Positions 22,416 through 33,470 of a DNA stretch of 64,000 nt are shown here, piece by piece (within the stretch, counting starts at the first letter, position 1; every line of letters starts with the position of its first letter). Origin of the DNA: Triatoma infestans (Eukaryota > Arthropoda > Insecta > Hemiptera > Reduviidae); NCBI GenBank assembly GCA_011037195.1, contig JAAEAF010002723.1, positions 1-64,000 on the forward strand. Reading direction: 5' to 3'. The position numbers and the translations under genes are program-made. The notes under the pieces are model-generated. The model was not told where the DNA came from, did not search any database, and saw only the letters and a program-made list of their open reading frames with translations.

Positions 22416-22542
22416 TATTTCTGCCTTGAAAAAAATAATAAATTTATCGAAACGTTGGCAAGTAATTCATCTTGGTTTTTACTTCTGGTCTATCCTCACG
22501 AATTTTAATAATATACACTTGTGTTTTGGTGTTCGTTACGAC

Positions 22543-22765
22543 CGCTGTACTCAATGTTGTAAATTGGATGTTGAGGTTCGGTCATATAAAAGAACTCTTT
22601 TTTAAATTTCTACCGATCTTTCGGCAAATTTATTGCCTTCTTCAGGGTAAAAATTTTCAGTTAGAATTACTTACAAACTCTATTTTAACCTGTGACATAC
22701 CATCACCAAGTGTAATTCTAACTGTTTGGGCTACCCGAACCTCAACGTCCAATTTACAACATAAT
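22543..22765. repeat. Fold-back repeat with hammerhead-like centre
   Basis: Outer arms are inverted: TTGTAAATTGGATGTTGAGG at about 22556-22575 pairs with CCTCAACGTCCAATTTACAA at about 22739-22758, with one mismatch. An inner pair (CAGTTAGAATTAC and GTAATTCTAACTG) lies within. The reversed sequence at 22611-22645 has CUGAAGA, a 5-bp stem II (GGCAA/TTGCC) and GAAA, but no proper GUC triplet. It looks like an inverted dimer or MITE-like element. Confidence 0.5.
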
Positions 22766-22826
22766 ATGTACTACAATGACGGATAAACATCCATAGGATA
22801 TAATAATAATAATAATAATTTTCAAG

Positions 22827-23065
22827 GGAAGGGAATAGCTAAGTGGTTAGCGTACTGAACTCCCACGCGGAGGACCCGGGTTCGAGTACAGCTCTAACTA
22901 CCCTTAGATTATTTCTTCCTAGAAGCTTCTACGGCTCATTATCCGGTGATGGACAGTGTTGTCTGTAACGAGAGAACACTGTCAGGAGGACCGGCAGTGC
23001 ACTGAGAAGGCTCCTGGCGCATATGACCATAGATGTTGACGCGCCTTAAACTGAAAAAAAAAATA
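22827..23065 (+). mobile_element. SINE-1 (tRNA-derived), best copy
   Basis: The head has box A (TAGCTAAGTGG at about 22837) and box B (GGGTTCGAGTA at about 22879), spaced as in a tRNA gene. It is followed by a tRNA-unrelated body with an internal hairpin (ACAGTGTT and AACACTGT) and an A-rich tail ending in AATAATAAT. Partial copies occur at 4722-4850, 53866-54010 and 60040-60135. Confidence 0.8.
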
Positions 23066-23400
23066 ATAATATTGCACAATACCAAATCAGTCCCCTTCTG
23101 ATTACGGTATGTCCAAATCAATGTTTCATTCTCTTCGTAAAGTACGGCGATTCAACCATTTAAACATAAAGACAGCAAGACTCCAAGTATCTTTGTCACC
23201 ATACAAAAGAATGCTACCACCTAAGAATACAATAGTAGCTTGCCTAGTAGTACAACAGAACTCTTTGACATTCACACATACTTTATTCGGGTTTTATCAA
23301 GTTGGTTATCTCTTTTGTTCTTTTAAACAGAAAAAAACTTTTGCTTTTCTTGTCTTATTATTTCAATACTGAAGTTTTGGCATTATACGTAACTATAAGA
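23066..23400. other. No gene recognised
   Basis: An open plus frame (23109-23372) has no recognisable domain and no splice or codon evidence. I treat it as non-coding. Confidence 0.35.
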
Positions 23401-24065
23401 ACAAAGTAATGACGATTTTCTTGAGAAAAACTTTTCTAAAGAAATATCATTTTAATCGTCTGTTACCACAAAAATTGTTTAAATTTTGAACTCATAGATT
23501 ATTCCCAGAAACAATTTTTGTAAAAATTTGTTTGAAATAAAAGTTATAATTTACTATCATCTCCATAGCTAGTATTCCCAAGTTTAAAGAAAATCTTTGT
23601 GGCCATTTTCGATGAAATTTCCCCCTCCCCAAAAAAATGCTTCGAAACTTATTCTGTATTGTCGCACTTAATATAACGTAATAGATGGTAGAACTATAAA
23701 TTGTACCGTTATGGGTCTTAAGAGGAAAACTAAATGTTGCAGCTTCTACCAGATCACCTAAAAATCAATTTTCCCAGAAATATGCTACAAATAAAAAAAA
23801 CTACTAAGATTATTGAAAACTGTTGCGAGCCTCTTTCGTGAAAAACGGAAGAAAATGGGCAAAATGAAAACATTTAGAAAAATATCGTACTTCCGAAAGA
23901 AATAACGAGTCTGAACTTGCAGCGATTTTTCTTGTTTGAGATATTTTAACACTTACACTCAAATGATTCATTAAAAAAACATTTTATTCCAATTTAGAGG
24001 GGGGGGGGGCTAGTAAATTGTGCAAAACTTCCTCTGGTTACAGAGTATTAAAATGCTACAAGATG
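23401..24065 (+). repeat. Diverged family A remnant
   Basis: Family A order is visible (TTTGAAATAAAAGTTATAAT, AAGTTTAAAGAAAATC, GTACTTCCG, then a TTTGAGATATTTT block and the CTTCCTCT end), but identity is low and the hairpin end is lost. A G-run lies at about 23999-24010. Confidence 0.5.
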
Positions 24066-24954
24066 ACTTTCATAATAAATGGCATTATTGTGTAAGAAAT
24101 TTACTAATTTTTTTTTTTTTTTGTTCAATACTTTCTGCTATGTTAACAGAAAACTAAATGAGATGATTACATAACTCGTATAATTGCATTTAAGCGTATG
24201 CAAAGATATGAAGCTAATGAAAAAACGGAACCATTATGGAAGGAATAATTTCAATTTTCAAAGATCATCATAGCTCTTTGTATTTATATTTTAATTGTCT
24301 GAAATACTTTATTAATATAAAGTAAAGTTACAAAACAGTCAAATTTTAAAGTTTAAAATTAAATAAATTAACTTAATATAGATTTTTTTTTTTTTTTTGT
24401 AAATATAGTTAATAATAATCATCATCAAGGTTATATAAAATGACCTAGTTTTCTTTACAAAGTGCAAAATAGAAAATTATATTGAATAGGGGGAAAAAAA
24501 TCGAACAAGTGGAAAATGGAAAAGAGACAAAGAAAAACCCCTTATGGAACTAAATAGTATAAACGGATTAGGAATGGCTTTGAAGTTTATAAAAGTTCTA
24601 TATCTCTCGTTTTCTGAAGGACTCTTTATAAATACAAAACTACAAACGACTTCTTTGCAAAAAAAAAAAAAATAAAATAAATTAAATAATTTCTTTTGTT
24701 TATCATATCTTTATTTAATAATGTAACTTAGATAGAGAAAATGTATACAGTATACGAGAAAAATGTTTTTACCCAATGGTGTGCGCTTTTTGTATGTGTT
24801 TTTGTGTAATAAATATCCGATAAGGAAAAAGACGTAGGAAACATAAATTTGATCCATATGTTTCCGACTTGCGATTCTTTATAATGAGATGTATAAAAAA
24901 AAAAGAAGAAATGAACTAAGAAACTTCAAAACCCATCCATGTATGTGCGATGTT
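24066..24954. other. No gene recognised
   Basis: AT-rich spacer with T-runs at about 24109-24122 and 24384-24398. No exon supported. Confidence 0.4.
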
Positions 24955-25800
24955 TATAGCCTAGGAAAGGTAGCCACAATCATTCACGCAGAGCTAGTTG
25001 CAAACATTACCTGCGCCGCTGAAATAAGAAGACGTGGAGTGTACAACTGCAGGGTCGCCATTTATTCAGATAGCGAGGCGGCCCTGTGAGCAATTAACTC
25101 GTGGGAGGTCAGCTCGAGCTGACCATCTTGCTGTTTGGGTACCTGGGCGTTCGGGTTATAAGGGTAAGGAGGAGGCAGATCGCCCAGCCCATCAGGGTTC
25201 CAAAAGGACTCTAATTGGAGCTGAACCATTCTCACAAGGTGTCTCAGGAGTGCAACCATCAGAGCATGGATGCATGATCGATCCCAAGAATCGTGTGTTT
25301 AAAACCCCAAGCAAAAGGTAGGCGAGAATGTTTATCCATCTATAACAATTCGCCTAGACTAACTGCAGAACTACTCCGGCAAGGTCGGGTGGCCATAAGA
25401 ATAGCAGCTGGCCTCCTTACTGGCAATTATACACTTAATAAGCACATGCACCGTATGGACCTGGCAATGAATAACCTGGGTAGGTTTTGTCAGGAAGAAG
25501 AGAAACAGCGCTGCAAGTCCTGTGTCAGAGTGAGGGGCTTGTATGGCTCAGGTTTCCCCTTTTTGGAGAGGAGAAGCTAACACCTGCAGCTACACTCTCA
25601 GGACTCCTAAGTCTAATAAAACAAACAGAGCTTGAGAGGGTGCTCTGATTGTTGACCACCCCAGGAGCCTCCCCGAATTCGAAAGTTCAGTTAAGGGCAG
25701 GACTGGAGAGGGAGCTCCAACTTGTAGAGTGCCACAAAATTGGGGGTTCGCGGTGACGTAGGCTGAAGAGCTGACCCTAACAGAATTTAATCTAATCTAG
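24955..25800 (+). mobile_element. LINE-B: RNase H and zinc-knuckle C-terminus, 5' truncated
   Basis: Frame-shifting translation gives, in order, ITCAAEIRRRG, then VAIYSDSEAAL (the RNase H YSDS block with its catalytic aspartate), then DHLAVWVPGRSGYKGKEEAD (the WVPGHSG-x-GNExAD end of RNase H). It continues with LLTGNYTLNKHMHRMDLA and a zinc-knuckle-like FCQEEE region. The 3' end shows TAATCTAATCTAG, a short-repeat tail shared with 33391-33470 and 49692-50070. Stops and frameshifts make it inactive. Clade not fixed. Confidence 0.78.
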
Positions 25801-25858
25801 GCTAAAGTATCACTTCAGTGAAAATGCCTGGTTCATGCCTCCATGAAAATGGAGGCAC

Positions 25859-25859
25859 C

Positions 25860-25892
<33 letters not shown>

Positions 25893-26405
25893 TAATAATA
25901 TTTTTATTTCCTGTAAAATTTGACGTTATCAAATATAGGAACGTCATAAATTTAGAACATTGTTATAATAACTCAAGAAAAATTGTCTATAAAAAAGGTC
26001 CTGATAGCTATAATAACACTTTCCCTGTAGCAAAGCGTTTATCTTTTTCTTGAATTCATCGCTTGGAAGATTCTTGATGTCTTGTTCCAAGTGGTTGTAC
26101 AGCTGGACTCCTATATTCTGGTAAGAGCTTCTTGTTGTATTGAGCCTAAGATTTGGCAACAAAAGATCTTTATGATTCCTAAGCTGGTAGTGTGTCTTTT
26201 CTTCTGCAGTTGCATAACTTATTATATTGTCTTTTATTTCCATAAGACATGCCAGCACATATTGACAAGGAAGAGGCAATATCTTCCACTGTGGGAAGAG
26301 AGGATGACAAGAATCTCTAGGTCTTGCTTTTGACATTATTCTAATGATTCTTTTTTGTATTTTGTATTTTATTATTATTCTGTGTCTATGATTTTGGTAT
26401 CACTA
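25859..26405 (-). mobile_element. LINE (jockey/CR1-like) C-terminus with (ATT)n tail
   Basis: The minus strand encodes a block starting IQKRIIRIMSKARPRDSC, then WKILPLPCQYVLACLMEI, a basic link, and SYQNIGVQLYNHL with the LPSDEFKKKI stretch. This order matches the extreme C-terminus of jockey-superfamily ORF2 proteins (QKRxIRxI, LxxPCxYI, GVxLYNxLP). The frame is open from about 26360 to a stop at 25944. The 3' end is a long (ATT)n tract at 25859-25902 on this strand. Strong 5' truncation, so non-autonomous. Confidence 0.78.
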
Positions 26406-26832
26406 AAATTAACGAGTAATTTTTTTTTAATTGGTTTAAGATTGTGCTAACACCAGTAGAACATTTATCACTTTTATCTGAAACTTTTTGGGGCGGAAAA
26501 ATTAATTTTAAAGAGGATCTAGAAAAAATTGCAAAGGTTTACCTCTAAAGGTAAGTCCTGTCAATATAGGGTAGACATCACTGGACCAGTCACCTGACAA
26601 TATAAAATATATATCTGAATATGCCAATAATGTGAATTCAAAACTTGTTAATGTCTACAACTAGTACCAATAAACAGATCATAATAGAAGAAATAGTACA
26701 AAGCAAACGCCAGCAGGTGGTGTATTTGATTTGAACAGAGCTATCGTCACTCCTACCCCTCCTATAGTAATTCTATTGTCTGTAGACTAGCGGTAGTGTC
26801 AGCTATGGGCCTGGAGACCAGCAACAATTCAG

Positions 26833-26867
<35 letters not shown>

Positions 26868-27352
26868 GTGCTACTATTACTGTCTGGCTTCTGAATCAGT
26901 TTTAACAATAACATTTTCCAACAAATACAACAACAATACAGTGTAGCCCAGAAACACTATCAGATCCATGTATATGTATGTATGTTTGTCTATATATCTC
27001 TTTCTAGTTTGAGGGGAAGGGTATTGCTCCAGGTGTCTGCTACCTCTTACATTAGATTTTTTTTTTATAGGGCAAACATATGCTCGCGCTCTATATACAA
27101 ACCTGAAAAGATAACCTTTTCACTATAACCTGACTGTTACCGTCCCCATAACAATACACCGCATGAACTTAATATGTCAATAAATATAATGACAATATCT
27201 GATATTTTCATAATAATACATTCCAGTTTCAGAAATAACTATTACATTAATTTGTTAGTTATTTTTTCTATTATTTAATTTATTGATAAATTGATTTTAA
27301 AATGTTGAAACAAATATAATAAGTTCTTCTATTTTATCTCAATATTATTTTT
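26406..27352. other. Intergenic with small repeats
   Basis: A short diverged family A piece (CACTTTTATCTGAAACTTTT) lies at about 26465-26520. A (CA)n microsatellite lies at about 26837-26867, preceded by GCGCGC. No exon is supported in the remainder. Confidence 0.4.
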
Positions 27353-27478
27353 TTACTTACTCCTAGTGAGAAGAGGGGGGAAGTATTGTAATCGTGTCAA
27401 ATTTTCGATATCGAGTTTTCACCGGAAATATCCGTTTTGAGGTCCCCTGAGTCCAAGAAAGTGGTTTTTACAAAAATG

Positions 27479-27509
<31 letters not shown>

Positions 27510-28470
27510 TAACAGCATACCTCAAAAACGTAAAATCGTAAAAATGTCAAACATGATATTCCGTTTAGGTATCACCATGGGATCCGACATTAGGTTACCT
27601 GTCAAAATTTCTCAATAGGAAGTACCACTTTAATGAAGGTTTTTTTTTTACTTTCTTGCAATTTTCTCAAAATGGCTCCGACGATTTTCTTCAAACTACA
27701 CATACAACAATCTACAACTTTTATTTAAAACATTTCTGTTGAAAAACTCATTTAAGACTCTTTTGGAAGAGGGGTGGAGTTAGGGGAGTGCCTCTACTCT
27801 AAAGTGTTATCATAGTTGATTATACAATTCTACCATCCAAACAAAAATTAATTACATGTTAAGGCTAGCAACGAACTCGCCACGGTACACTAGAATTAAT
27901 GATTTGCACGTGTATTGCAAAGTGGACAAAATTGACGTGTGCATTTTCCTCGCAACTGAAAAGTTTTTTACCATTACTAGTCTCAGTAATAACTCGCTTT
28001 GTAGGAACATAGGGGACTATGACTTTAGAGTTGAGTGCAGGCATCGCAGGGTGAGAAACATGCTCACATAAAGGGAGTTTGTATTGCTTGGGGTTTTTGC
28101 CATTTTTTCCCCCTTAATATAACTGTTTCGTTTGTCTAACTCTGTATTCTTAATAATGTAAATAGTTAGGAGGTTATAGTATAAACTGAAACTCCATGTA
28201 AAAACTGTATATATGTATATATAATATTTTGAAATAAATTATTATTATTATTATTATTATTAAATTAATTAGATGGCCAAAATTCCAAGTGTCAATAAAA
28301 TTAGCATATCGAAAGTACGCGTTTACTGAACTTTTTTTTTCAGTTTTCGACAAACTCAAACGAATTTCATCAATTTGGTACAAAAACTATAAAATTTCCA
28401 ATTACAATTTTGAAAACTAGAGTAAGAGAAAGTTGTGTGAGTGTATCACACCAGTTTTTTTTTTTTCTTT
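27353..28470 (-). mobile_element. Family A copy, reversed, interrupted by a LINE
   Basis: The right end, reversed (TTACTTACTCCTAGTGAG), starts the copy. A (GT)n tract lies at 27477-27500, and the outer start in reverse (GAGTGTATCACACCAG) ends it near 28460. It is split by a LINE insertion at 27855-28261 with a 10-bp target duplication. Confidence 0.8.
27855..28261 (+). mobile_element. Short jockey-type LINE insertion with target duplication
   Basis: The insert begins with the last codons of a jockey-type ORF2: TNSPRYTRINDLHV, then a hydrophobic link and NSLCRNIGDYDFRVECRHRR up to a TAA at 28069. An untranslated tail follows with AATAAATTATTATT at its end. The 10-bp sequence AAATTAATTA flanks it at 27845-27854 and 28262-28271, a clear target-site duplication within family A. 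The (ATT)n tail is like that of the LINE at 25859-26405. It is one of the better-defined insertions in the window. Confidence 0.82.
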
Positions 28471-28984
28471 TTTAATAATGTCATCGAAACCTTAAAATTT
28501 GTTTAATTGAAAGTTGCAACACTGTTTTTCTTTATTTATATATGTGAATTTTTTTACTAAAAAATTAAAGAAAATTGTTGGAGCCATTTTCGAGAATAAC
28601 TGCAAAAAGGTGAAAACTCTATTAAATTAATTAGATGGCCAAAATTCCAAGTGTCAATAAAATTAGCATATCGAAAGTACGCGTTTACTGAACTTTTTTT
28701 TTCAGTTTTCGACAAACTCAAACGAATTTCATCAATTTGGTACAAAAACTGATACTGTAAAGATAACTTCCGGTTGAAGAGTTTTGACAGATAACTTCCA
28801 ATGAGATAGCCAAATAGAAAACTTTCAACTTACTGTGATTTTTCGTTTTTGAGCTAAGCTGATGTATTTCCGGTTAAACTCAAAATAGAAAATTTGATAC
28901 GTTGGCAATACTACCTCTCACCAGGAAAAGCAAGTAATAAAAAAAAGAAGAAAAGTTACCTAGAAATTATATTCACTACACTTA
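28471..28984. repeat. Family A pieces with a 131-bp duplicate of 28258-28388
   Basis: Plus-oriented family A sequence (GTTGGAGCCATTTTCGAGAA, later ACTTCCGGTTGAAGAG) is interrupted at 28620-28750. The interruption appears identical to 28258-28388, in the same direction and 362 bp away. Confidence 0.75.
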
Positions 28985-29838
28985 TTAAAAAAAAAATCTG
29001 GTGTGAAACAATCGCACAACTTTCTCTTACTCCAGTTCTCAAAATTGTAATCGACAAATTTTATAGTTTGAGTACCAAATTTAACGAAATTCGTCGAAAA
29101 CTGAAAAAACTGTTCAGTAAAAGCGCACTTCCGGTTTACTAATTTTATTAAAGCTCGGAATTTTGGCCATCTATTTATTTTTAATTAATTTTGTTTGGAT
29201 GATAGAATTGTATAATTAACTACGATAGCACTTTAGTGAAAAACATAACATCACCCCTCCGCTAAAAGTGCCCTTCAATGAATTTTCCCAGAGAAATGTT
29301 TCAAATAAAAGTTGTAGATCTTTGTTGTTTAGTTTATATGGGTAGGTAGTTTCAAGGAAATCATTGGAGCTATTTTTGAACAAAAACGCAAAAAAAGTGA
29401 AAAAATTATTTAGTAAAGTGGTCAAGTAAACTCACTTCCGGTTATCCGATTTTTTTCAAACTCTGAATTTCAACAACATTATTTAATTCTAATTAACATT
29501 ATTTAGATGACAGAATTATCTAATAAACTGAAATGGCATTTTAGATGAAAACCTAACCCTACCCCTCCCCTTAAATGAATTTTCATGGAGAAATGTTTGA
29601 AATAAAAGTTGTAGATCTTTGTGTGTGGAGTTGATATGGCAAGTTTAAAGAAAATCGTTGGAGCCATTTTCGAGAAACTCGCAACAAAAAAAAACTAGTA
29701 AAGTGGTACTTCCGGTTGAGGAATTTTGACCGATAATGTACCGTCAGATCCCATGGTGATATACCTAAACGGAATATCAAGTTTCAACTTTCTATGGTTT
29801 TTCGTTTTTGAGCTATTCTGTTCACATACACACATACT

Positions 29839-29880
<42 letters not shown>

Positions 29881-30827
29881 CATAAACAACCCAACTACTG
29901 ATACTCCGCTGGTGGTGGAAATTCGGGATAAGTTGGTAGCGCTTAAGGATAGCCATGGTTTTCGAGTGTGCATTGCATGGGTTAAGGGCTCACTGTGGCA
30001 TTAGTGGTAACGAGAGAGCTGACGAATTGGCTAAGCTTGCCTTACGCAGTGAACATGTAGAGCTGGCTTATTCAAAGCTAACCAATGAGCTATATTTCTG
30101 GCCTGTTGTATCAAGATGTTCTAAAAGAATGGCAGCAAAATTGGTCTCTTTCAGAGACGGGCATTTTGACGAGTGAGTTTTTTCCCGAAATAAAGAATAG
30201 GTTTGAGTCTCCCATCGAGATATCTATCCTACGCCCTCACTCAGATATTGACGGGTCACGGACGTACTAGGGAGTATCTACAGCGATTTAAAATAATCAC
30301 ATGAAATGCTTGCTCATGTGATGGTGCGTTCGGTTCAGAGCGTAGACCACATTCTTTATGACTGCAGCAAGAGATAGACTCATCCGAGCAGTATTGACCA
30401 CTGGAGGCTACTGGAAGATGGAGAAGGAAAATCTGGTGAATATAAAGCACGCAAAATTATTTATTGATTTTATTAAATCTATTATTGTATAATTTAATTT
30501 TATTTTATGCATAATTGGCCATTTTCATTTTCTTCCATTTCTACAGTTTTAGATTTCCTTTGTTGTATAAATTAGTTATTTATTCTAATAATGATGTAAT
30601 AACACATGTTGTAATCTAATGGAGCATGTGGAAAAATAAACTCCCTGGCGTTAGGGTTACTCTCACCGGGGGAAAAAAAAACACACACACACACACACAC
30701 AGACCATTTGCTCAAAACCATTTTTTTGGACTCAGGGGACCTCAAAACGGTTATTTCCGGTGAAAACTCGATATGGAAAATTTGACACGATTACAATACT
30801 TCCTGTTACTAGGAGTAAGAGAAAGTA
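28985..30827 (+). mobile_element. Family A copy, interrupted by a LINE in its (CA)n core
   Basis: It opens with an A-run and TCTGGTGTGAAACAATCGCA, carries CTTCCGGT starts near 29126, 29435 and 29709, and reaches a (CA)n tract at about 29841-29877. After an 0.8-kb LINE it resumes with (CA)n at 30681 and ends with TAGGAGTAAGAGAAAGTAA near 30827. Confidence 0.82.
29879..30680 (+). mobile_element. LINE with RNase H end, inserted in a (CA)n tract
   Basis: The insert starts in coding sequence: GFRVCIAWVKG, then GISGNERADELAKLALRS. Together these form the WVKGHxGIxGNExADELAK end of a LINE RNase H domain, including its last conserved aspartate. After a frameshift it continues with a zinc-knuckle-like NACSCDGAF and a HILYDCSKR-like stretch, then an AT-rich 3' UTR and a short A-run. 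Both flanks are (CA)n, so a target duplication cannot be measured. Heavily 5' truncated and frame-shifted. Confidence 0.8.
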
Positions 30828-30985
30828 AATATATATATAATATTTACTGACAAAATCCAATTGCTCCATTATAATAATTGAAATAATATGAGATTAATCA
30901 TTTATCTCTCTGAAAACAAAGAGATATAGTAGGGTGTTGTAAATGTTTAAATCGTTAGGATTGGTGAGTGTTCTACGTCAGTCAG
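30828..30985 (+). repeat. Flank shared with 44823-44985
   Basis: This 160-bp stretch next to a family A end matches 44823-44985, which lies at the same position next to another family A copy. Only a few substitutions and small gaps separate them. It includes ATTTATCTCTCTGAAAAC and GTGTTGTAAATGTTTAAA. Confidence 0.75.
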
Positions 30986-31489
30986 TCTTTGTATTTGTCT
31001 TTGTTAGTTAGTTGTGTTAATGATATTGATTCTGTTGTTTCAGCTTCAAAGTAATCACCAACATTATACTAGCCAACTAAAACAACCTTGTGTTAGTTAA
31101 ATTAATACTGTCTTTATGGGGGCCAGCTATGTAATATAAACTTTAGTTTTGTTTCTAACAATGAAATTCCACTAAAGAACCAAGTATTTTGCTATTATTG
31201 GGAAATTTAATACGAAACAGCGAAAAACGGGTGTGAGTAAACTCTCTCTTTTGATACAAAATATAGTATACAATTTTCATTTATGTATAAAATTTTGTGT
31301 ACTTAATACATAGATCTAATATTTCATTTTCCATAGACCTAAGTTATTTACTTTCATTGTGAAATAATGAGATATTTTCTTTCACTCCCCAAAACAGGAA
31401 TTATTGTAATTACGCCAACTTTTCCTAATTGATGTGTTTGAAGATCTCAGAATAACAAAATAAATATTTTCAAGCCGAATTTATTGATA
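30986..31489. other. No gene recognised
   Basis: AT-rich spacer between the family A flank and the PIF/Harbinger element. No exon or named repeat. Confidence 0.4.
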
Positions 31490-31492
31490 TAA

Positions 31493-32206
31493 GGGTAAAG
31501 ACAGACACAGCGATTCAAGCGAAGCGTTTAACGAGTCGGTATCGTTCTAACAAACAACACTGAGCTGTTTTATTAAGAGATTTGTGCATTGATCGATGCG
31601 GTTTATTGATCGAGCATGGACGACGTGGTGTGTTTGGCAATATTGCATTTGCATTGGAAAATTTATTAAAAAAAAAAAAAAACTAAAACGAAAAATCTGG
31701 ATACATCCAATTTTCAACGAAAGGGAACAAAAAGGGCATTTTCATACGTTGTTTCTGAAGTACAGAGAGACAATAAAAAATTTTACAACTTCAATAGGAT
31801 GTCGCGAAGTATTTTTGATGAATTACTCACCATTTGCCAAGAAAAGCTAACAAAGAAGGGTAAACAAGTGAGAAAATCAATAACACCAAAGAAAATTTGG
31901 TAATAACTATCCGGTAAGCAAATTTTTCTCCAGCCATTTCTAAACAAAACGAGTCAACAAACGCCCATGTCCGAACAGAGCTATCTGAACACGTTAAAAC
32001 TCCTATGCTTCGGGTAAGTTAAACCGATTCGATTCCTCACATCAACCACCTACCAACGCTGTTTTGAAACCGCCGCACGAAACGAAGATTCACTTGGCTC
32101 CGCTGTGTATGTTTTACACTATTATGATATATTCCATGACATATCGACTCGGACACTGACTCGCTAAACGCTTCGGTTGAAACCGCTGTGTCTATCTTTA
32201 CTCTGC
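31493..32206 (+). mobile_element. PIF/Harbinger-like DNA transposon, internally deleted
   Basis: Terminal inverted repeats of about 45-50 bp are visible. The left end, GTAAAGACAGACACAGCG with AAGCGAAGCGTTTAACGAGTC, matches the reversed right end, GTAAAGATAGACACAGCG with ACCGAAGCGTTTAGCGAGTC. They are flanked by TAA on the left and TTA on the right, like a TWA target triplet with one change. Inside, at 31677-31850, translation gives RKIWIHPIFNEREQKGHFHT, resembling the start of PIF/Harbinger transposases (W-V-H-P-x-N-x-x-R). The rest of the transposase is missing. Confidence 0.72.
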
Positions 32207-32307
32207 TTAGAATGTTTGGAGTAGCGACACATAATGGCGTATATTTAATTTATATAAAATTAAAATTTATTATATTTTTAGCTTAACATAAATGTATTAT
32301 GATTATT

Positions 32308-32928
32308 AAAGATGGGTGCCTGAAGACGCGGTGCCTAAGCCAATATAAGTACCGAATAATCTCCCTTAATCCCCCTCTCAAAAAAAGAAAACTGCCGCCG
32401 CAGTCTACGTTCTAACTAGAACATCTTAAGATATCTTTAAACACTAACTCCCCTAAGCATTCTCCCAATACGCGAAACCTAGTATTGGCAAAACACGGAC
32501 ACTAACCTAGATAGATGATGACACCATTTCACTGACGCCACCGTTACAAGTCAGAAAAATGTCACTCTAGACAACCTGCCTATTTTGTGTGAATGACTGG
32601 TTACTAAGCTTGTCACTATGCTTCATATAACGCGGTCTTACATCTTTTATAAATCTTTTAGCCTGGAGGCACCCCACGTGTCCCTCCATTGCTTCTCCAA
32701 TTCCCTTTAACTCCATTATTTTAAAGTTCTCTTGTTATAAATCTGCTTGGTGACAGCTATTGCATTTCGAGACCGAAAAAACGGTAATGTGGATCCCACC
32801 ACAGCCAATTCGCCCGCCCCCCTCTCATTACCCCCTAAAACCGCATATCCAGGTACCCTCTGAGCAAGGCTATTTAGTCTTCTCCTGCATTCACCCACTA
32901 GTTTAGAGTTCGGTTTAAAGCATGGCAA
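32308..32928 (-). mobile_element. LINE-A: RNase H end and C-terminus, decayed
   Basis: On the minus strand, near 32925-32760, a translation with small errors gives a degenerate RNase H end (VPGYAVLGGNERGAGELAVV, where GNERAD is garbled). It continues with STLPFFRSRNAIAVTK, matching SSLPFCGPELALAVTK of the copy at 37961-38547. The 3' tip (GGGTGCC side) lies at 32308-32345. Many stops. Same family as 4206-4346. Confidence 0.75.
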
Positions 32929-33083
32929 GAGACATCATTTCCTTCTAAGAGAAAATGTCCTGAATGACTCTCATATATTTTTTCTGCCACAAAAGATATG
33001 TTAATAATTGTTGTGGTGGTTGGTTCCGCAGGGCTGGAAAGCATCAGAGATATTTTCCGTGATAGCCTGCTTCTTTTTGTGGT

Positions 33084-33121
33084 CATCGACCGGTTTCGGG
33101 CGTTCGCCCATCATCAGGATG
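33084..33121 (-). ncRNA. Type I hammerhead ribozyme motif, apparently intact
   Basis: On the minus strand: CUGAUGA, U, stem II of GGGC/GCCC closed by GAAC, GAAA, CC, and GGUC. Stem I is CATC before the core and GATG after the cleavage site, four perfect pairs. All core positions are canonical, including the classical CUGAUGA form. Stem III is the palindrome ACCGGU. Confidence 0.78.
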
Positions 33122-33384
33122 TTTTAGTCAAACAGTGAAATACATAGACTTGCACAGAGCAAATACAGTTGATACACAGTTGACACATTTTAAATGTCTT
33201 TTTGTTATGACCTAACTATGTTAAGAGAGGTGTTTCACCTGAATGGAAAAACACATGTTTCGGTCCTTTAAAGACGGGTTATCCTTTTGAAATGGAAACA
33301 TCAATGAGTGGGGATGTATAACTTAAACTATGTTTTTTGAGGGAGATTTTACTTTGATAATTATTTACCCAAACCATAATTTAA

Positions 33385-33470
33385 GGGGATCCACAATAGA
33401 CCTCGTCTTTTAGGTCGAAGTGGAATGAGGCTCGTTCCCCCCGTTTCTAGTCTAATCTAATCTACCCAAA
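33385..33470 (+). mobile_element. LINE-B 3' tip
   Basis: GGGGATCCACAATAGACCTC, then GGAATGAGGCT and the tail CTAATCTAATCTA, matches in reverse the end of the LINE-B copy at 49692-50070. Only the last 85 bp are present, inserted in the HH2 element. Confidence 0.65.

Noticed and set aside
22827..22900. tRNA gene
   Set aside because: Box A and B are present, but the cloverleaf is imperfect and the unit continues into a SINE body with A-rich tail and partial copies elsewhere.
28174..28745. Two near-identical small ORFs on the minus strand
   Set aside because: They arise from the 131-bp duplication of non-coding family A sequence, not from a protein family.
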